The notes below the pieces were generated by a model that had not been told where the DNA came from, ran no database searches, and saw only the letters and a list, made by a program, of their open reading frames with translations. Positions 48,879 to 59,030 of a DNA stretch of 64,000 nucleotides are shown piece by piece. The position numbers were made by a program, and so were the translations under genes. The stretch lies in NCBI GenBank assembly GCA_947382625.1, contig CANDAG010000002.1:99961-163960 (forward strand). The letters are read 5' to 3'. Each line of letters opens with the position of its first letter. The first letter of the stretch is position 1. This DNA comes from an uncultured Lachnospiraceae bacterium (GTDB taxonomy: Bacteria > Bacillota > Clostridia > Lachnospirales > Lachnospiraceae).

Positions 48879-50708
48879 TCAGTCTCCGGCCAAGCTCACA
48901 AGCCGGTCATGAAGTCCCTGGAAATCCGAGGGCCCGGTCTCCAGAACAAAGCGGTGAAAGCGCAGCAGGCTGAAATCTTCCCCCCATATTTGGACAGCCT
49001 GGTCCCTCAGGGCCAGAAATTCCAGGAAGCCCAGATAATATTTCAGATAATTGGCAGGCTCCTCCACGATATACTGATAGACAGCGTTTACTGTTTCGGC
49101 GCTGCTGATCCCCATTTTGGCCAAAATAGCCTGAACCTGACCGGGAGTGGCTCCCTCGTAGTGGATGGCGATGTCAAGAAGGGAGTACAGGCACAGCTGC
49201 AGGTTTCTGTTGAGCCGGCAGGCCTCATACCAGGCACTTTCGGAAGGGTAGGAGTCCTGCACCATTTGCCGGGCATAATAATAAGACAGGTTTTCCGCAT
49301 AGAGAGCCCAGCCTTCCGTGTATCCGCCGTAATGCAGCAGATAGCGGAGGCAGGAGGCATCCTGTTCCTTCAGGTAGAGCTGGGCAAACACAGTCTGATA
49401 AAGATGCCCCGGATAACCCTCGTGAGCCAATGTGGTATACAGAGTCAGGGCGTCCGGCATGTTTTTGTGATTGATATAGATAATGTTATTGCTCATATCA
49501 TCTATGGGAGGAGTCAGGTAATAAGCCGGGCTGCTGTGATCTTCCATGGAAGGGGACACGCTTTTGATGGTGCAGGCAGGCGTAAAGCCCTCCTCTGTTT
49601 CAGGGAAAGGAGGGAAATCTCCGGTGATGCGGCTCTGAAGGTCTGCCAGCATTTCTTCCGGGACGGTATAGGGGAAGAGGCCGGAGTCTGTTCCCGGTAC
49701 TCTGGCGGCAAGATCCGGATATTCCTGCAGTAAACTGGCCAGAGAGTACAGGTTTTTCTGGAAATCCTCCCAAAGCAGAGCCTTGATCTGGGCGACGCTC
49801 CTTGAAGAACCGGTGGCAGTGGAGAGCAGATACTCATAGTAAGCGCGCCCCTCCGGGAAATAGCACAATCCCATAGAATTGCTGCCGCTGCCTTTAAGAA
49901 CGGTGAAGGCGTCCGCCAGCTTTTCATAGGCAGGCGCTACTATCGTGGTAAGCAGCCGGTCATTTTCAGAGATCCACTGCTGCTTTTGCCCGGATGTGAT
50001 CATGCCTTCTTTTTCCAGAGCATTCAAACGCTCCTCGAAGGTGGTATGGAGAAAATGAGTTCCCTGGGAAAGGGCGGTCTTATCCATAATAAGCGTACAC
50101 GCGTCTATGATCTTCTGGGCAGCGGCATCGGACATAAAAAGCCCCTTGTCGGATTTTTCTTTTTCATATTGGATCAGCCCCTGAAAATAATCATCGATCT
50201 GATACAGGATATGCAGATAATCCTCTACATCCTGGGGAGAACGAAAGGTATAGTCGGCAAGAAGGATGGGCAGGCCCGAGTGCATTCCCTGGGAGGGAGA
50301 GAGGGGCTCGTCATAATGGGTATAAGCAACGCCCGAAAGGCGCAGTGTGAAATAACGGTTTAATAATTGCCAGGTGTAGGCGTCGCTTTCGCTAAGGCGC
50401 TCCGGGGAGATACGGGAAAGTCTTGAAAGAGCTGCTTCCAGTTCGCCTCTTCCGTTATCCGGATCCGGGGCATAGGAGGGAAGACGGACATCTGCGGAAA
50501 TTCCGTAGTCTGTTGGATAAGCTAATGTATAGTGCAGATTTAGGGTGTTGCCGGAGAGCTCCGAACGGAATAATTCTTTTGCCAGGGTATGGAACCGGCG
50601 GCTGTCGCCTGTCAGAAGGCAAAAGCACAGTATCAGAGCCAAAAGGCAGAGGAATAAAAGAGAATAAAGGATTCCCTGTTTGCGGGTGAATTTCTTTTTT
50701 ACAGACAA
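48879..50708 (-). CDS. DUF885 family membrane-anchored/secreted peptidase-like protein
   Basis: A 609-aa protein. An N-terminal signal or anchor (ILYSLLFLCLLALILCFCLL, residues 14-33) precedes an all-helical DUF885 domain with the zinc-type motif LAHEGYPGHLYQT (HExxxxH-like, with a downstream Glu in GGYTEGWALYAENL). DUF885 proteins resemble M2/M32-type metallopeptidases. It is the only reverse gene between 45 and 64 kb. A plus-strand open frame inside it (48873-49733) is a shadow. Hairpin GGCCGGA/TCCGGCC (about 48852-48893) overlaps the 3' ends of this and the Mrr-like gene. Confidence 0.85.
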   Translation of the reverse strand: MSVKKKFTRKQGILYSLLFLCLLALILCFCLLTGDSRRFHTLAKELFRSELSGNTLNLHYTLAYPTDYGISADVRLPSYAPDPDNGRGELEAALSRLSRISPERLSESDAYTWQLLNRYFTLRLSGVAYTHYDEPLSPSQGMHSGLPILLADYTFRSPQDVEDYLHILYQIDDYFQGLIQYEKEKSDKGLFMSDAAAQKIIDACTLIMDKTALSQGTHFLHTTFEERLNALEKEGMITSGQKQQWISENDRLLTTIVAPAYEKLADAFTVLKGSGSNSMGLCYFPEGRAYYEYLLSTATGSSRSVAQIKALLWEDFQKNLYSLASLLQEYPDLAARVPGTDSGLFPYTVPEEMLADLQSRITGDFPPFPETEEGFTPACTIKSVSPSMEDHSSPAYYLTPPIDDMSNNIIYINHKNMPDALTLYTTLAHEGYPGHLYQTVFAQLYLKEQDASCLRYLLHYGGYTEGWALYAENLSYYYARQMVQDSYPSESAWYEACRLNRNLQLCLYSLLDIAIHYEGATPGQVQAILAKMGISSAETVNAVYQYIVEEPANYLKYYLGFLEFLALRDQAVQIWGEDFSLLRFHRFVLETGPSDFQGLHDRLVSLAGD

Positions 50709-50816
50709 AGCCAGAACCTCAGGGGACTATTCGTTTGATTATATGAAGCAGTTGTGATAAAATATTACAAGGTTGTTTGTTCAAATTGATAAAATAGAAA
50801 GATACGGGTATTGCAT

Positions 50817-51506
50817 ATGTACATTTTAGCGCCATCTCTTCTTGCGGCGGACTTCAATATTTTAGGACAACAGATCAGGGAAACGGAGCATGCCGGTGCA
50901 AAATACCTTCACATAGATGTTATGGACGGAATGTTCGTTCCCAGCATTTCCTTCGGGATGCCTCTGATCCAGTCCATCAGACCTGCCAGCAGGCAGTTTT
51001 TTGATGTGCATCTGATGATCGTGCACCCGGAGCGGCATATCAGAGAATTTACAGAGTGCGGTGCAGACGGCATTACCTTTCATTTAGAGGCCGCCGAAAA
51101 TGCGGCAGAGCTGATAAGGAGCATTCACTCCTTCGGGGCAAAGGCAGGGATCTCCATTAAGCCCGGGACTCCGGTGGAAGCGGTATACCCTTATCTGGAG
51201 CAGGTGGAGATGATCCTGATCATGAGTGTGGAGCCGGGAGCCGGCGGACAGTCTTTTATGCCGGAGGCTTACGAGAGGATCCGGCAGCTGAGGGACTATA
51301 TCGATGCCCATGAGCTGCCGGTAAAGATCGAAGTGGATGGCGGCGTGGGCAAGAAGAACGTGAGAAAGATCATAGACGCCGGAGCGGATATTTTTGTGGC
51401 AGGCTCCGCCGTGTTTAAGAAGCGCAGCATAAGCAGCAATATCTCCCAGTTTATGGAAGCATTCCAGGAAAAAGAAGGTATAAGAAAAAATGGAAAAGAT
51501 AAGTAG
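50817..51506 (+). CDS. rpe: Ribulose-phosphate 3-epimerase
   Basis: A 229-aa TIM-barrel enzyme interconverting ribulose-5-P and xylulose-5-P. Motifs include LAPSLLAADFNILG, HIDVMDGMFVPSISFG, FDVHLMIVHPERHI, MSVEPGAGGQSF and EVDGGVGKKN, which contribute metal and phosphate sites. The start at ATG 50817 is chosen from homologous N-termini (MYILAPS); its ribosome site is weak. The 3' end overlaps the methionine aminopeptidase gene by 17 bases. Confidence 0.93.
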   Translation: MYILAPSLLAADFNILGQQIRETEHAGAKYLHIDVMDGMFVPSISFGMPLIQSIRPASRQFFDVHLMIVHPERHIREFTECGADGITFHLEAAENAAELIRSIHSFGAKAGISIKPGTPVEAVYPYLEQVEMILIMSVEPGAGGQSFMPEAYERIRQLRDYIDAHELPVKIEVDGGVGKKNVRKIIDAGADIFVAGSAVFKKRSISSNISQFMEAFQEKEGIRKNGKDK

Positions 51507-52362
51507 AAACGCTCCCTGTTGGTGCGGCAGCGGCAAAAAATACAAAACCTGCCACATGGCAATGGATGAAAAGATCCATCGTTATGAGCTGGAAGGGCAT
51601 ATGGTGCCGGACAGGGATATGCTTAAGACAAAGGAGCAGATTGACGGGATCAGGGAAAGCAGTGCATTAAACATTGCTATTCTGGATGCAGTGGGAAAGA
51701 TGATCGGACCGGGGGTAACGACCCAGCAGATCGATGACCTTGTGCATAATATGACGCTTGAGCTGGGAGGCATTCCGGCTACCCTGCATTACGAGGGCTA
51801 TCCCAAAAGTGTCTGCACCTCTATCAATGAGGTAGTCTGCCACGGGATTCCTTCAGAGGATATCGTGCTGAAGGAAGGGGATATTGTAAATGTGGACGCA
51901 ACCACCATATACAAAGGCTATTTTGCAGATTCCTCCAGAATGTATTGTATCGGAGAGGTCAGCGAAGAAAAGAAAAAGCTGGTGAGGGTTACCAAAGAAT
52001 GTGTGGAGAGGGGTCTTGCCATGGTGAAGCCATGGGGATTTCTCGGAGATATGGCACAGGCGGTCAACGACCATGCAAGAGCCAATGGCTACAGTGTGGT
52101 GGTAGAGATCGGCGGTCACGGCGTGGGATTGGAATTTCATGAGGATCCCTTTGTGAGCTATGTGGCCAAGGCGGGGACAGAGATGCTTCTGGTGCCGGGA
52201 ATGGTATTTACCATAGAGCCTATGGTGAACATGGGGACCAGCGAGGTCTATATAGATGAGGAAGATAACTGGACGGTGTATACGGCGGACGGAAAGCCGT
52301 CGGCGCAGTGGGAGATCACCGTGGCAGTGACGGAGGAGGGCTGTGAGGTTCTCACCTGGTAA
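51490..52362 (+). CDS. map: Methionine aminopeptidase (type I) with N-terminal SEC-C zinc motif
   Basis: A 290-aa protein. Residues 1-25 carry a SEC-C motif (RNAPCWCGSGKKYKTCH), and the rest is a type I MetAP with VCTSINEVVCHGIP, IVNVDATTIYKGYFADSSRM (metal Asp residues), GGHGVGLEFHEDP (His) and FTIEPMVNMG (Glu). It removes initiator Met from nascent proteins. SEC-C in MetAPs probably helps docking on the ribosome or SecA. It overlaps rpe, giving translational coupling between unrelated enzymes. Confidence 0.94.
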   Translation: MEKISRNAPCWCGSGKKYKTCHMAMDEKIHRYELEGHMVPDRDMLKTKEQIDGIRESSALNIAILDAVGKMIGPGVTTQQIDDLVHNMTLELGGIPATLHYEGYPKSVCTSINEVVCHGIPSEDIVLKEGDIVNVDATTIYKGYFADSSRMYCIGEVSEEKKKLVRVTKECVERGLAMVKPWGFLGDMAQAVNDHARANGYSVVVEIGGHGVGLEFHEDPFVSYVAKAGTEMLLVPGMVFTIEPMVNMGTSEVYIDEEDNWTVYTADGKPSAQWEITVAVTEEGCEVLTW

Positions 52363-52372
52363 ACTGAAAATC

Positions 52373-52400
52373 CTCAGTCTGAAATTTTCGGACTGAGACA
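52373..52400 (+). terminator. Hairpin between map and the glycerol cassette
   Basis: CTCAGTC and GACTGAG pair around a TGAAATTTTCG loop; no T-run follows, so it may be a processing or stability element rather than a terminator. Confidence 0.4.
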
Positions 52401-52477
52401 TTCACGAACGGCTATGCATGAAGGAAGCTGCGAAGCTTTGGTGCGGCCGTTTTTTCAATAAGAGAAAGGGTAAGAGG

Positions 52478-53953
52478 ATGTATGACGTAATTATTATCGG
52501 TGCAGGAGTAAGTGGATGTGCCATCGCCAGGGAGCTTTCCAGACTGGAACTGAAAACGGCAGTTCTTGAGAAGGCTCTTGATGTATGCGAGGGCACCTCA
52601 AAGGCCAACAGCGGGATCGTGCATGCAGGCTATGACGCGATTCCGGGTACGCTGAAGGCAAGGCTGAATGTGGAAGGAAGCCGTAAGATGGAGGCTCTCT
52701 CAAAGGAACTGGATTTTTCCTACAGGAGAAACGGTTCATTGGTGCTGTGCTTCGACGAAAAGGAACAGGATAAGCTGACAGAGCTGAAGGAGCGGGGAGA
52801 AGAAAGCGGTGTGGAGGGGATCCGGATCTTAAGCAGGCAGGAGCTGGTTTCCTTAGAGCCGGAGGTTGGAGATGAGGCAGTAGCAGCATTGTATGCCCCT
52901 ACAGGAGGCATCGTGTGTCCCTTCGGCCTTACCATCGCTCTGGCAGAGAACGCGGCGGACAACGGCGTGGAATTTTATTTCGGCAGGGAAGTTAAGGGGA
53001 TTGAAAGGAAAGAAGAGGGCTATCTCATAGACACCGGGGAAGAGACCTATGAGACCAGAGTAGTCATCAATGCGGCAGGCGTCTACGCAGACCAGATCCA
53101 CAATCTTGTGAGCAAAGCCTTTATGGAGATCACCCCCAGAAAGGGAGAATATCTGCTCTATGACAAGAAAACAGGCGGGATGGTAAGCAACACCTTGTTC
53201 CAGCTTCCTACAGCTCTTGGAAAAGGCATTCTGGTGACGCCTACGGTACACGGAAATTTACTGACCGGACCTACCGCCCAGGACATCGGGGACAGGGAGG
53301 GAACAAATACTTCCAGAGAAGGGCTTGCTCAGGTGTCAGCCAAGGCGGCGCTCAGTGTAAAGAGGGTTCCGGGCAGGGATGTGATCACCTCCTTCTCCGG
53401 ACTGCGGGCCCATGTTACGGTCCGGCCCAAGGCAGGAGACCATGGATACGTGGGAGAGGAAGAGGATTTTGTAATAGGGGAGGCAGCAGACGCCCCCGGA
53501 TTTATTGATGTGGCAGGGATGGAGTCGCCGGGACTTTCCTGTGCGCCGGCGACAGGGGAATATGTGGCGGGGCTGGTCAAAAAGCTTCTGCAGCCGGAAG
53601 AAAAGAAAAATTTTGTCAGTACCAGAAAGGGGATCCCCAATATGGCCCTGGCATCTGATGAGGAGCGGCACAGGCTGATCAGAGAGAATCCGGCTTACGG
53701 CAACGTAATATGCCGCTGTGAGATGGTCACCGAGGGAGAAATCTTAGATGCCATACACAGAACCCTGGGAGCGGTCACCGTTGACGGTATCAAACGCCGG
53801 ACCCGGGCAGGCATGGGGAGATGCCAGTCAGGCTTCTGCAATCCGAAGGTGGTGGAGATCCTGGCAAGAGAGCTTGGGAAGGACGAAAGCGAGATCCGCA
53901 AATCAGGGAAGGATTCCTGGTTTTTGGTCAATAAAGAAAAGGAGCAGCTATGA
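52478..53953 (+). CDS. FAD-dependent glycerol-3-phosphate dehydrogenase with C-terminal BFD-type [2Fe-2S] domain
   Basis: A 491-aa flavoprotein. FAD-binding VIIIGAGVSGCAIARELSRL at residues 4-23, DAO-type core with TSKANSGIVHAGYD, and AGVYADQIHN. From about residue 400 a BFD-like domain has CRCEMVTEGEILDAI and RAGMGRCQSGFCNP, four Cys for an Fe-S cluster, as in GlpA and Clostridia GlpO-like enzymes. ATG 52478 follows AAAGGG. It overlaps the second flavoprotein by ATGA and precedes glpK, so glycerol-3-phosphate oxidation is the likely role. Confidence 0.88.
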   Translation: MYDVIIIGAGVSGCAIARELSRLELKTAVLEKALDVCEGTSKANSGIVHAGYDAIPGTLKARLNVEGSRKMEALSKELDFSYRRNGSLVLCFDEKEQDKLTELKERGEESGVEGIRILSRQELVSLEPEVGDEAVAALYAPTGGIVCPFGLTIALAENAADNGVEFYFGREVKGIERKEEGYLIDTGEETYETRVVINAAGVYADQIHNLVSKAFMEITPRKGEYLLYDKKTGGMVSNTLFQLPTALGKGILVTPTVHGNLLTGPTAQDIGDREGTNTSREGLAQVSAKAALSVKRVPGRDVITSFSGLRAHVTVRPKAGDHGYVGEEEDFVIGEAADAPGFIDVAGMESPGLSCAPATGEYVAGLVKKLLQPEEKKNFVSTRKGIPNMALASDEERHRLIRENPAYGNVICRCEMVTEGEILDAIHRTLGAVTVDGIKRRTRAGMGRCQSGFCNPKVVEILARELGKDESEIRKSGKDSWFLVNKEKEQL

Positions 53954-55359
53954 AAAGGACAGATTTGATCATTGTGGGCGGAGGTCCTGCCGGAATGGCG
54001 GCAGCGCTGGCTGCCCGTGAAAAAGGGATCAGGGATATTCTGATCCTGGAGCGGGATAAAGAGCTTGGGGGAATCTTAAACCAGTGTATCCATAACGGGT
54101 TTGGGCTTCATACCTTTAAGGAGGAGCTGACGGGTCCGGAATACGCCGCCCGTTATGTGGATATGGTTCGGGAAAAGAAGATCCAGGGCCTGCTTAATAC
54201 CATGGTGATCGACGTACAGGGGGGAAATCCCTGCAGGGTTACGGCCATGAACAGAGAAGAGGGCATGTTCCAGATAGAGGCCAGGGCAGTGGTTCTGGCT
54301 ATGGGCTGCCGGGAGCGCCCCAGAGGGGCGATGAACATACCGGGCTACCGGCCGGCAGGGATTTTTTCGGCGGGAACAGCCCAGAGGTATGTGAATATCG
54401 AGGGAAGAATGCCGGGACGGGAGGTAGTGGTGCTTGGCTCCGGGGATATCGGACTGATCATGGCCAGACGCATGACCCTCCAGGGAGCGAAGGTCAGGAT
54501 GGTTGCGGAGATCATGCCTTATTCGGGAGGGCTTAAGAGAAATATTGTCCAGTGTCTGGATGATTTCGGGATTCCCTTAAAGCTCAGCCATACCGTGACA
54601 GAGATCCACGGCAGGGAACGGGTGGAAGGCGTGACCGTTGCGAAGGTAGATGAAAATCTGGCGCCCATTCCGGGAACGGAAGAGTATGTGGCCTGCGATA
54701 CCCTGCTTTTGTCCTGCGGTCTGATCCCTGAAAATGAGCTGAGTCAGGCGGCAGGGGCGGAGATGGACGATGTGACTCAGGGGCCTGTGGTCAACGCAAG
54801 ACTGGAAACCACGGCAGAGGGGATCTTTGCCTGCGGAAATGTGCTCCATGTACATGACCTGGTGGACAACGTTTCGATAGAAGCAGAGCGTGCGGGAGCC
54901 TTTGCCGCAGAATACATTCTGGAAGGGAGAGGCGACTGGGGAGAAGCCCTCCGTCCTAAGATCCCGGCCAAAAGCAAATCCACACTGCCGGAGGGCAGGG
55001 ACGCTTCCAGCCAGCTGATCTGTATCGGCTGCCCGGTGGGATGCCTTATCACAGTGGAAAAGAAGGAGGACGGGAGCCTTAACATTACAGGAAATACCTG
55101 CCAAAAGGGGGAGGCATATGCCCGTAATGAGTTTACAGCACCGGTCAGAACCGTGACCTCCATGATCCGCGTAGAGGGCGGACGGGGAAAGGTGGTTCCG
55201 GTAAAGACTGCTTCGGAAATCCCCAAAGGGAAGATCGGGGAGTGTATGGATGAGATCCGAAGGGCGAAAGCCCTGGCGCCTGTCAGAGTGGGAGACGTAC
55301 TGATAAAGAATGTGGCGGGAACCGGAGTTTCGGTGATCGCAACAGGAAACATGGATTAA
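53950..55359 (+). CDS. FAD/NAD(P)-dependent oxidoreductase fused to DUF1667
   Basis: A 469-aa protein. Residues 1-335 form a pyridine nucleotide-disulfide-type oxidoreductase ([52 protein letters not shown]). From about residue 350 comes a full DUF1667 domain ([59 protein letters not shown]). In most Clostridia these are two adjacent genes; here a short linker joins them. DUF1667 has conserved Cys (CIGCPVGC..C) likely to carry a cluster. Acts with the G3P dehydrogenase upstream; electron acceptor unknown. Confidence 0.87.
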   Translation: MKRTDLIIVGGGPAGMAAALAAREKGIRDILILERDKELGGILNQCIHNGFGLHTFKEELTGPEYAARYVDMVREKKIQGLLNTMVIDVQGGNPCRVTAMNREEGMFQIEARAVVLAMGCRERPRGAMNIPGYRPAGIFSAGTAQRYVNIEGRMPGREVVVLGSGDIGLIMARRMTLQGAKVRMVAEIMPYSGGLKRNIVQCLDDFGIPLKLSHTVTEIHGRERVEGVTVAKVDENLAPIPGTEEYVACDTLLLSCGLIPENELSQAAGAEMDDVTQGPVVNARLETTAEGIFACGNVLHVHDLVDNVSIEAERAGAFAAEYILEGRGDWGEALRPKIPAKSKSTLPEGRDASSQLICIGCPVGCLITVEKKEDGSLNITGNTCQKGEAYARNEFTAPVRTVTSMIRVEGGRGKVVPVKTASEIPKGKIGECMDEIRRAKALAPVRVGDVLIKNVAGTGVSVIATGNMD

Positions 55360-55370
55360 GGGGGTATTGT

Positions 55371-56867
55371 ATGAGCAGATATATCATGGCATTAGATCAG
55401 GGGACTACCAGCTCCAGATGTATTCTTTTTAACAGGAAAGGAGAGATCCAGAGTATTGCCCAGAAGGAATTCGGGCAGATCTATCCCAGGCCCGGGTGGG
55501 TGGAGCATAATCCCATGGAGATCTGGTCCTCCCAGATGGCGGTGACCATGGAGGCCATGGCACAGGTGGGAGCGGATTCCTCGGATATTGCGGGGATCGG
55601 CATTACCAATCAGCGGGAGACCACCATTGTGTGGGATAAGATTACCGGAGAACCGGTTTATAACGCTATCGTATGGCAGTGCCGCAGGACTGCAGAGAAG
55701 GTGGATGAACTGGTGGAGGCAGGATACGGAGAGCTGATACGGGAAAAAACCGGGCTGGTACCGGACGCCTACTTCAGCGCTACGAAGATCGCCTGGATCC
55801 TGGATCATGTTCCGGATGCCAGAAAGCGGGCAGAGAATGGAGAGCTTTTATTCGGCACGGTGGACAGCTGGCTGATCTGGAATCTGACCAAGGGGGAGAT
55901 CCACGTTACGGATTATACCAATGCTGCCCGTACCATGCTTTATGATATCCATAAGCTGTGCTGGGACGAAGAGCTTCTTAAGCTTTTTAATATTCCGGCC
56001 TGTATCCTGCCACAGGTAAAGCCCTCAAGCTGTATCTACGGGTACACGGAGAGCACCATATTGGGGGGCAGGATCCCCATTTCAGGGATCGCCGGCGATC
56101 AGCAGGCGGCGCTGTTCGGACAATGCTGTTTTTCCAGAGGACAGGTGAAGAATACCTATGGAACAGGGTGCTTTCTTTTGATGAATACAGGAACAGAGGC
56201 CATTACTTCCAATAACGGGCTTTTAACCACCATAGCGGCAAGCATTGGAGATCAGGTGGAATATGCCCTGGAAGGAAGCGTGTTTGTGGCGGGGGCGGCG
56301 GTACAGTGGCTCAGGGACGGTATGCGTATGGTAAAGAGCGCAGCCCAGACAGAGGATTACGCCCATCAGGCGGAAGGAGGAACGGAAGGGGTTTATGTGG
56401 TCCCTGCTTTTGCAGGTATGGGTGCGCCTTATTGGAATCCTTACGCAAGAGGCTGTGTGGTGGGGATCACCAGAGGCTGCCAGAAGGAACACTTTATCCG
56501 TGCAACCTTAGAATCCATTGCGTATCAGACCTATGATGTGCTGAAGGCCATGGAGGAGGATGCGGAGGTTTCCATTGCAGGCCTTAAGGTGGACGGCGGA
56601 GCCAGCGCCAATGACTTTTTGATGCAGTTCCAGGCTGACATTCTGGGGGCGAGAGTCTACCGGCCGGAATGTATAGAGACAACGGCGCTGGGAGCGGCAT
56701 ATCTGGCAGGCCTGGCCTGCGGTTACTGGACAAGCCGGGAAGAGATCTGCGAAAACTGGCAGCTGGGCAGGGAGTTTATCCATGATATGAGCGAAAACAG
56801 CAGGGAGAAGCTTTTAAAAGGTTGGAAAAAGGCAGTGAAGTGTGCGCTTGCCTGGACGGAGGAATAA
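55371..56867 (+). CDS. glpK: Glycerol kinase
   Basis: A 498-aa FGGY kinase. Motifs include [53 protein letters not shown] and [11 protein letters not shown], with [15 protein letters not shown] near the C-terminus. It phosphorylates glycerol at C3, producing the substrate for the preceding dehydrogenase. It follows the flavoprotein by 11 bases and has GGGGG upstream of ATG 55371. No glycerol facilitator is seen in the window. Confidence 0.96.
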   Translation: MSRYIMALDQGTTSSRCILFNRKGEIQSIAQKEFGQIYPRPGWVEHNPMEIWSSQMAVTMEAMAQVGADSSDIAGIGITNQRETTIVWDKITGEPVYNAIVWQCRRTAEKVDELVEAGYGELIREKTGLVPDAYFSATKIAWILDHVPDARKRAENGELLFGTVDSWLIWNLTKGEIHVTDYTNAARTMLYDIHKLCWDEELLKLFNIPACILPQVKPSSCIYGYTESTILGGRIPISGIAGDQQAALFGQCCFSRGQVKNTYGTGCFLLMNTGTEAITSNNGLLTTIAASIGDQVEYALEGSVFVAGAAVQWLRDGMRMVKSAAQTEDYAHQAEGGTEGVYVVPAFAGMGAPYWNPYARGCVVGITRGCQKEHFIRATLESIAYQTYDVLKAMEEDAEVSIAGLKVDGGASANDFLMQFQADILGARVYRPECIETTALGAAYLAGLACGYWTSREEICENWQLGREFIHDMSENSREKLLKGWKKAVKCALAWTEE

Positions 56868-56871
56868 AGAG

Positions 56872-57807
56872 ATGAAACCGATTTTATTTTTGAATCCTGT
56901 ATTTAAACAGATGATCTGGGGCGGAAGCCGGCTTGCGGAGCAGTTTGGCTATGATATTCCGGGAGATGATACCGGTGAATGTTGGGCAGTCAGCGCCCAT
57001 CCCAACGGAGACTGTACCATAAGGGAAGGAATCTATGAGGGGAAGACACTGTCAGAGTTGTGGTCCTCCCACCCGGAGCTGTTTGGAAATCCCGGACTTG
57101 ACAGATTTCCGCTTCTGATAAAGATCATAGATGCCAGGGATGATCTGAGCATTCAGGTACATCCCAACGACACTTATGCCAGAGAACACGAAAACGGTTC
57201 CCTGGGCAAGACGGAGTGCTGGTATATCCTTGACTGTCCTGAGGATGCCGCTCTGGTAGTGGGGCATAATGCCGGGACAAGACAGGAACTGGCAGAAATG
57301 ATCCACGAGGGAAAATGGACAGAGCTGATCCGTCAGATCCCGGTAAAAAGAGGCGATTTTATCCAGATCGATCCCGGCACGGTCCACGCCATCAAGGGCG
57401 GCATGATGATCCTGGAAACCCAGCAGAACAGTGATGTCACCTACAGAGTATACGACTATGACAGGCTTACAGGCGGAAAGCCCAGACAGCTTCATGTGGA
57501 GCAGAGCATTGATGTCATTACGGTACCTGCGCCTTCCGCAGATGAAAGCGTAAGCTCTGTCGCAGAGCTGTCCAAAAACACCCTGCATGAACTGATCGCC
57601 TGTGATTATTATAAGGTATGGAAGCTGGAGACGGCAGAGACATTTTCCTTTGAGCAGACCCATCCTTTTCTGATCGTCAGTGTGATCGGCGGACAGGGTC
57701 AGGTGAATGGAAAGGAAATCCGAAAGGGTGACCATTTTATTTTGCCGGAAGGATTTGGAACGGTTGCGCTGCAGGGAGATATGCAGCTGATCATGTCATC
57801 AATTTAA
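56872..57807 (+). CDS. manA: Mannose-6-phosphate isomerase (type I, class I PMI)
   Basis: A 311-aa short-form PMI of Firmicutes. FLNPVFKQMIWGGSRLAEQF opens the protein; IQVHPNDTYAREHE and KTECWYILDCP carry metal His/Glu residues; HAIKGGMMILETQQNSDVTY includes the active-site Gln/Asp region. It interconverts mannose-6-P and fructose-6-P. ATG 56872 has GGAGG upstream and follows glpK by four bases, so it is probably cotranscribed. Confidence 0.93.
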   Translation: MKPILFLNPVFKQMIWGGSRLAEQFGYDIPGDDTGECWAVSAHPNGDCTIREGIYEGKTLSELWSSHPELFGNPGLDRFPLLIKIIDARDDLSIQVHPNDTYAREHENGSLGKTECWYILDCPEDAALVVGHNAGTRQELAEMIHEGKWTELIRQIPVKRGDFIQIDPGTVHAIKGGMMILETQQNSDVTYRVYDYDRLTGGKPRQLHVEQSIDVITVPAPSADESVSSVAELSKNTLHELIACDYYKVWKLETAETFSFEQTHPFLIVSVIGGQGQVNGKEIRKGDHFILPEGFGTVALQGDMQLIMSSI

Positions 57808-57829
57808 GTAAGGCGGAGGGAGAAATGCA

Positions 57830-59014
57830 ATGATCAACGAGCAATATAAGAAGATGCTGGAGGGAAAATCCGTCATCAGACAGCTGTCCGAATTTGCCAC
57901 AGCCAGAGGGAAGGAGATTGGCTATGAAAATGTATATGATTACAGCCTTGGAAATCCTTCTGTTCCGGTTCCCGAAAGATTTACGGAGGTGATGATAGAT
58001 CTTCTTCAGACCAGGAATTCCATGGAGCTTCACGGCTACAGTCCCAGCGTTGGTATTGCCTCTGTGAAGGATAAGATCGCGGCATCCTTAAATAAGAGAT
58101 TCGGGATGACATACACGGGAAATCATATTTTTCCGACTACAGGGGCGGCAGGTGCGCTGGCACACGCTTTGCGCTGCGTCACAAAGCCCGGAGATGAGGT
58201 GCTGGTTCCCGCGCCCTATTTCCCTGAATATTCCTGTTATATCAATCTGACAGGCGCAAGGATGAAGGTGGTGCCTGCAGACACGGAGAGATTCCAGATC
58301 CATATGGAGAAGCTGGAGGAAATGCTGACAGACAATGTTGCGGCGCTTCTGATCAATACCCCCAATAATCCCTCCGGTGCAGTATACGATGAAAAAACAT
58401 TAAAGGAGCTTGCGGATCTCCTTGTCAGGAAGCAAAGGGAATACGGACATGATATTTTCCTGATCTCCGACGAGCCTTACAGAGAAATCCTGTTTGACGG
58501 AATAGAAGCGCCTTATGTGTCCAAATACTATGATAATACCCTGTCCTGCTATTCTTACTCCAAATCCTTATCTCTGCCCGGGGAGAGGATCGGATATGTG
58601 GCAGTGAACCCCAGGTGCAGGGATGCGGAGCTGATCAGCGCTATCTGCAGCCAGATATCAAGAGGGATCGGACATAACTGTCCGCCCTCTATCATCCAGC
58701 TGGCGGTTGCCGAGGTGGAAGGGCTTACAGGGGACATGGCGGTGTATGAGACCAATCGGAATCTTCTATATAAAGAACTGACGGAGCTTGGCTTTGAATG
58801 TGTAAAGCCCGGGGGAACCTTTTATATTTTCCCCAAAGCCCTGGAGGAAGACGCGGCGGCCTTCTGCAGGAAGGCGCTCAAGTACGATCTGGTGCTGGTG
58901 CCCTCCGACAGCTTCGGGGTGCCGGGTTATTTCCGTATGGCCTACTGTATCGATACGCAAAAGGTAGAATGTTCTCTTCCGGCGCTGCGTAAGTTTGTAA
59001 GAGAGAATTATTAA
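57830..59014 (+). CDS. PLP-dependent aminotransferase (class I/II)
   Basis: A 394-aa fold-type I aminotransferase. VYDYSLGNPSVPVPERF at the N-terminus, NHIFPTTGAAGALAHALR, NTPNNPSGAVY, ISDEPYREILFDG, and SYSKSLSLPGERIGY with the PLP-binding Lys (about residue 245). This matches the Clostridia aspartate/alanine-type aminotransferases. Substrate is not clear by eye. ATG 57830 has GGCGGAGGGAG upstream. Probably last or next-to-last gene of the long run beginning at 52478. Confidence 0.9.
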   Translation: MINEQYKKMLEGKSVIRQLSEFATARGKEIGYENVYDYSLGNPSVPVPERFTEVMIDLLQTRNSMELHGYSPSVGIASVKDKIAASLNKRFGMTYTGNHIFPTTGAAGALAHALRCVTKPGDEVLVPAPYFPEYSCYINLTGARMKVVPADTERFQIHMEKLEEMLTDNVAALLINTPNNPSGAVYDEKTLKELADLLVRKQREYGHDIFLISDEPYREILFDGIEAPYVSKYYDNTLSCYSYSKSLSLPGERIGYVAVNPRCRDAELISAICSQISRGIGHNCPPSIIQLAVAEVEGLTGDMAVYETNRNLLYKELTELGFECVKPGGTFYIFPKALEEDAAAFCRKALKYDLVLVPSDSFGVPGYFRMAYCIDTQKVECSLPALRKFVRENY

Positions 59015-59030
59015 AGAGAGGGATGGATAA

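Noticed and set aside
48873-49733. Long plus-strand open frame of 286 codons
   Set aside because: It lies entirely opposite the DUF885 gene, whose HEGYPGH motif and signal sequence are convincing; the plus-strand translation shows no domain and no ribosome site.
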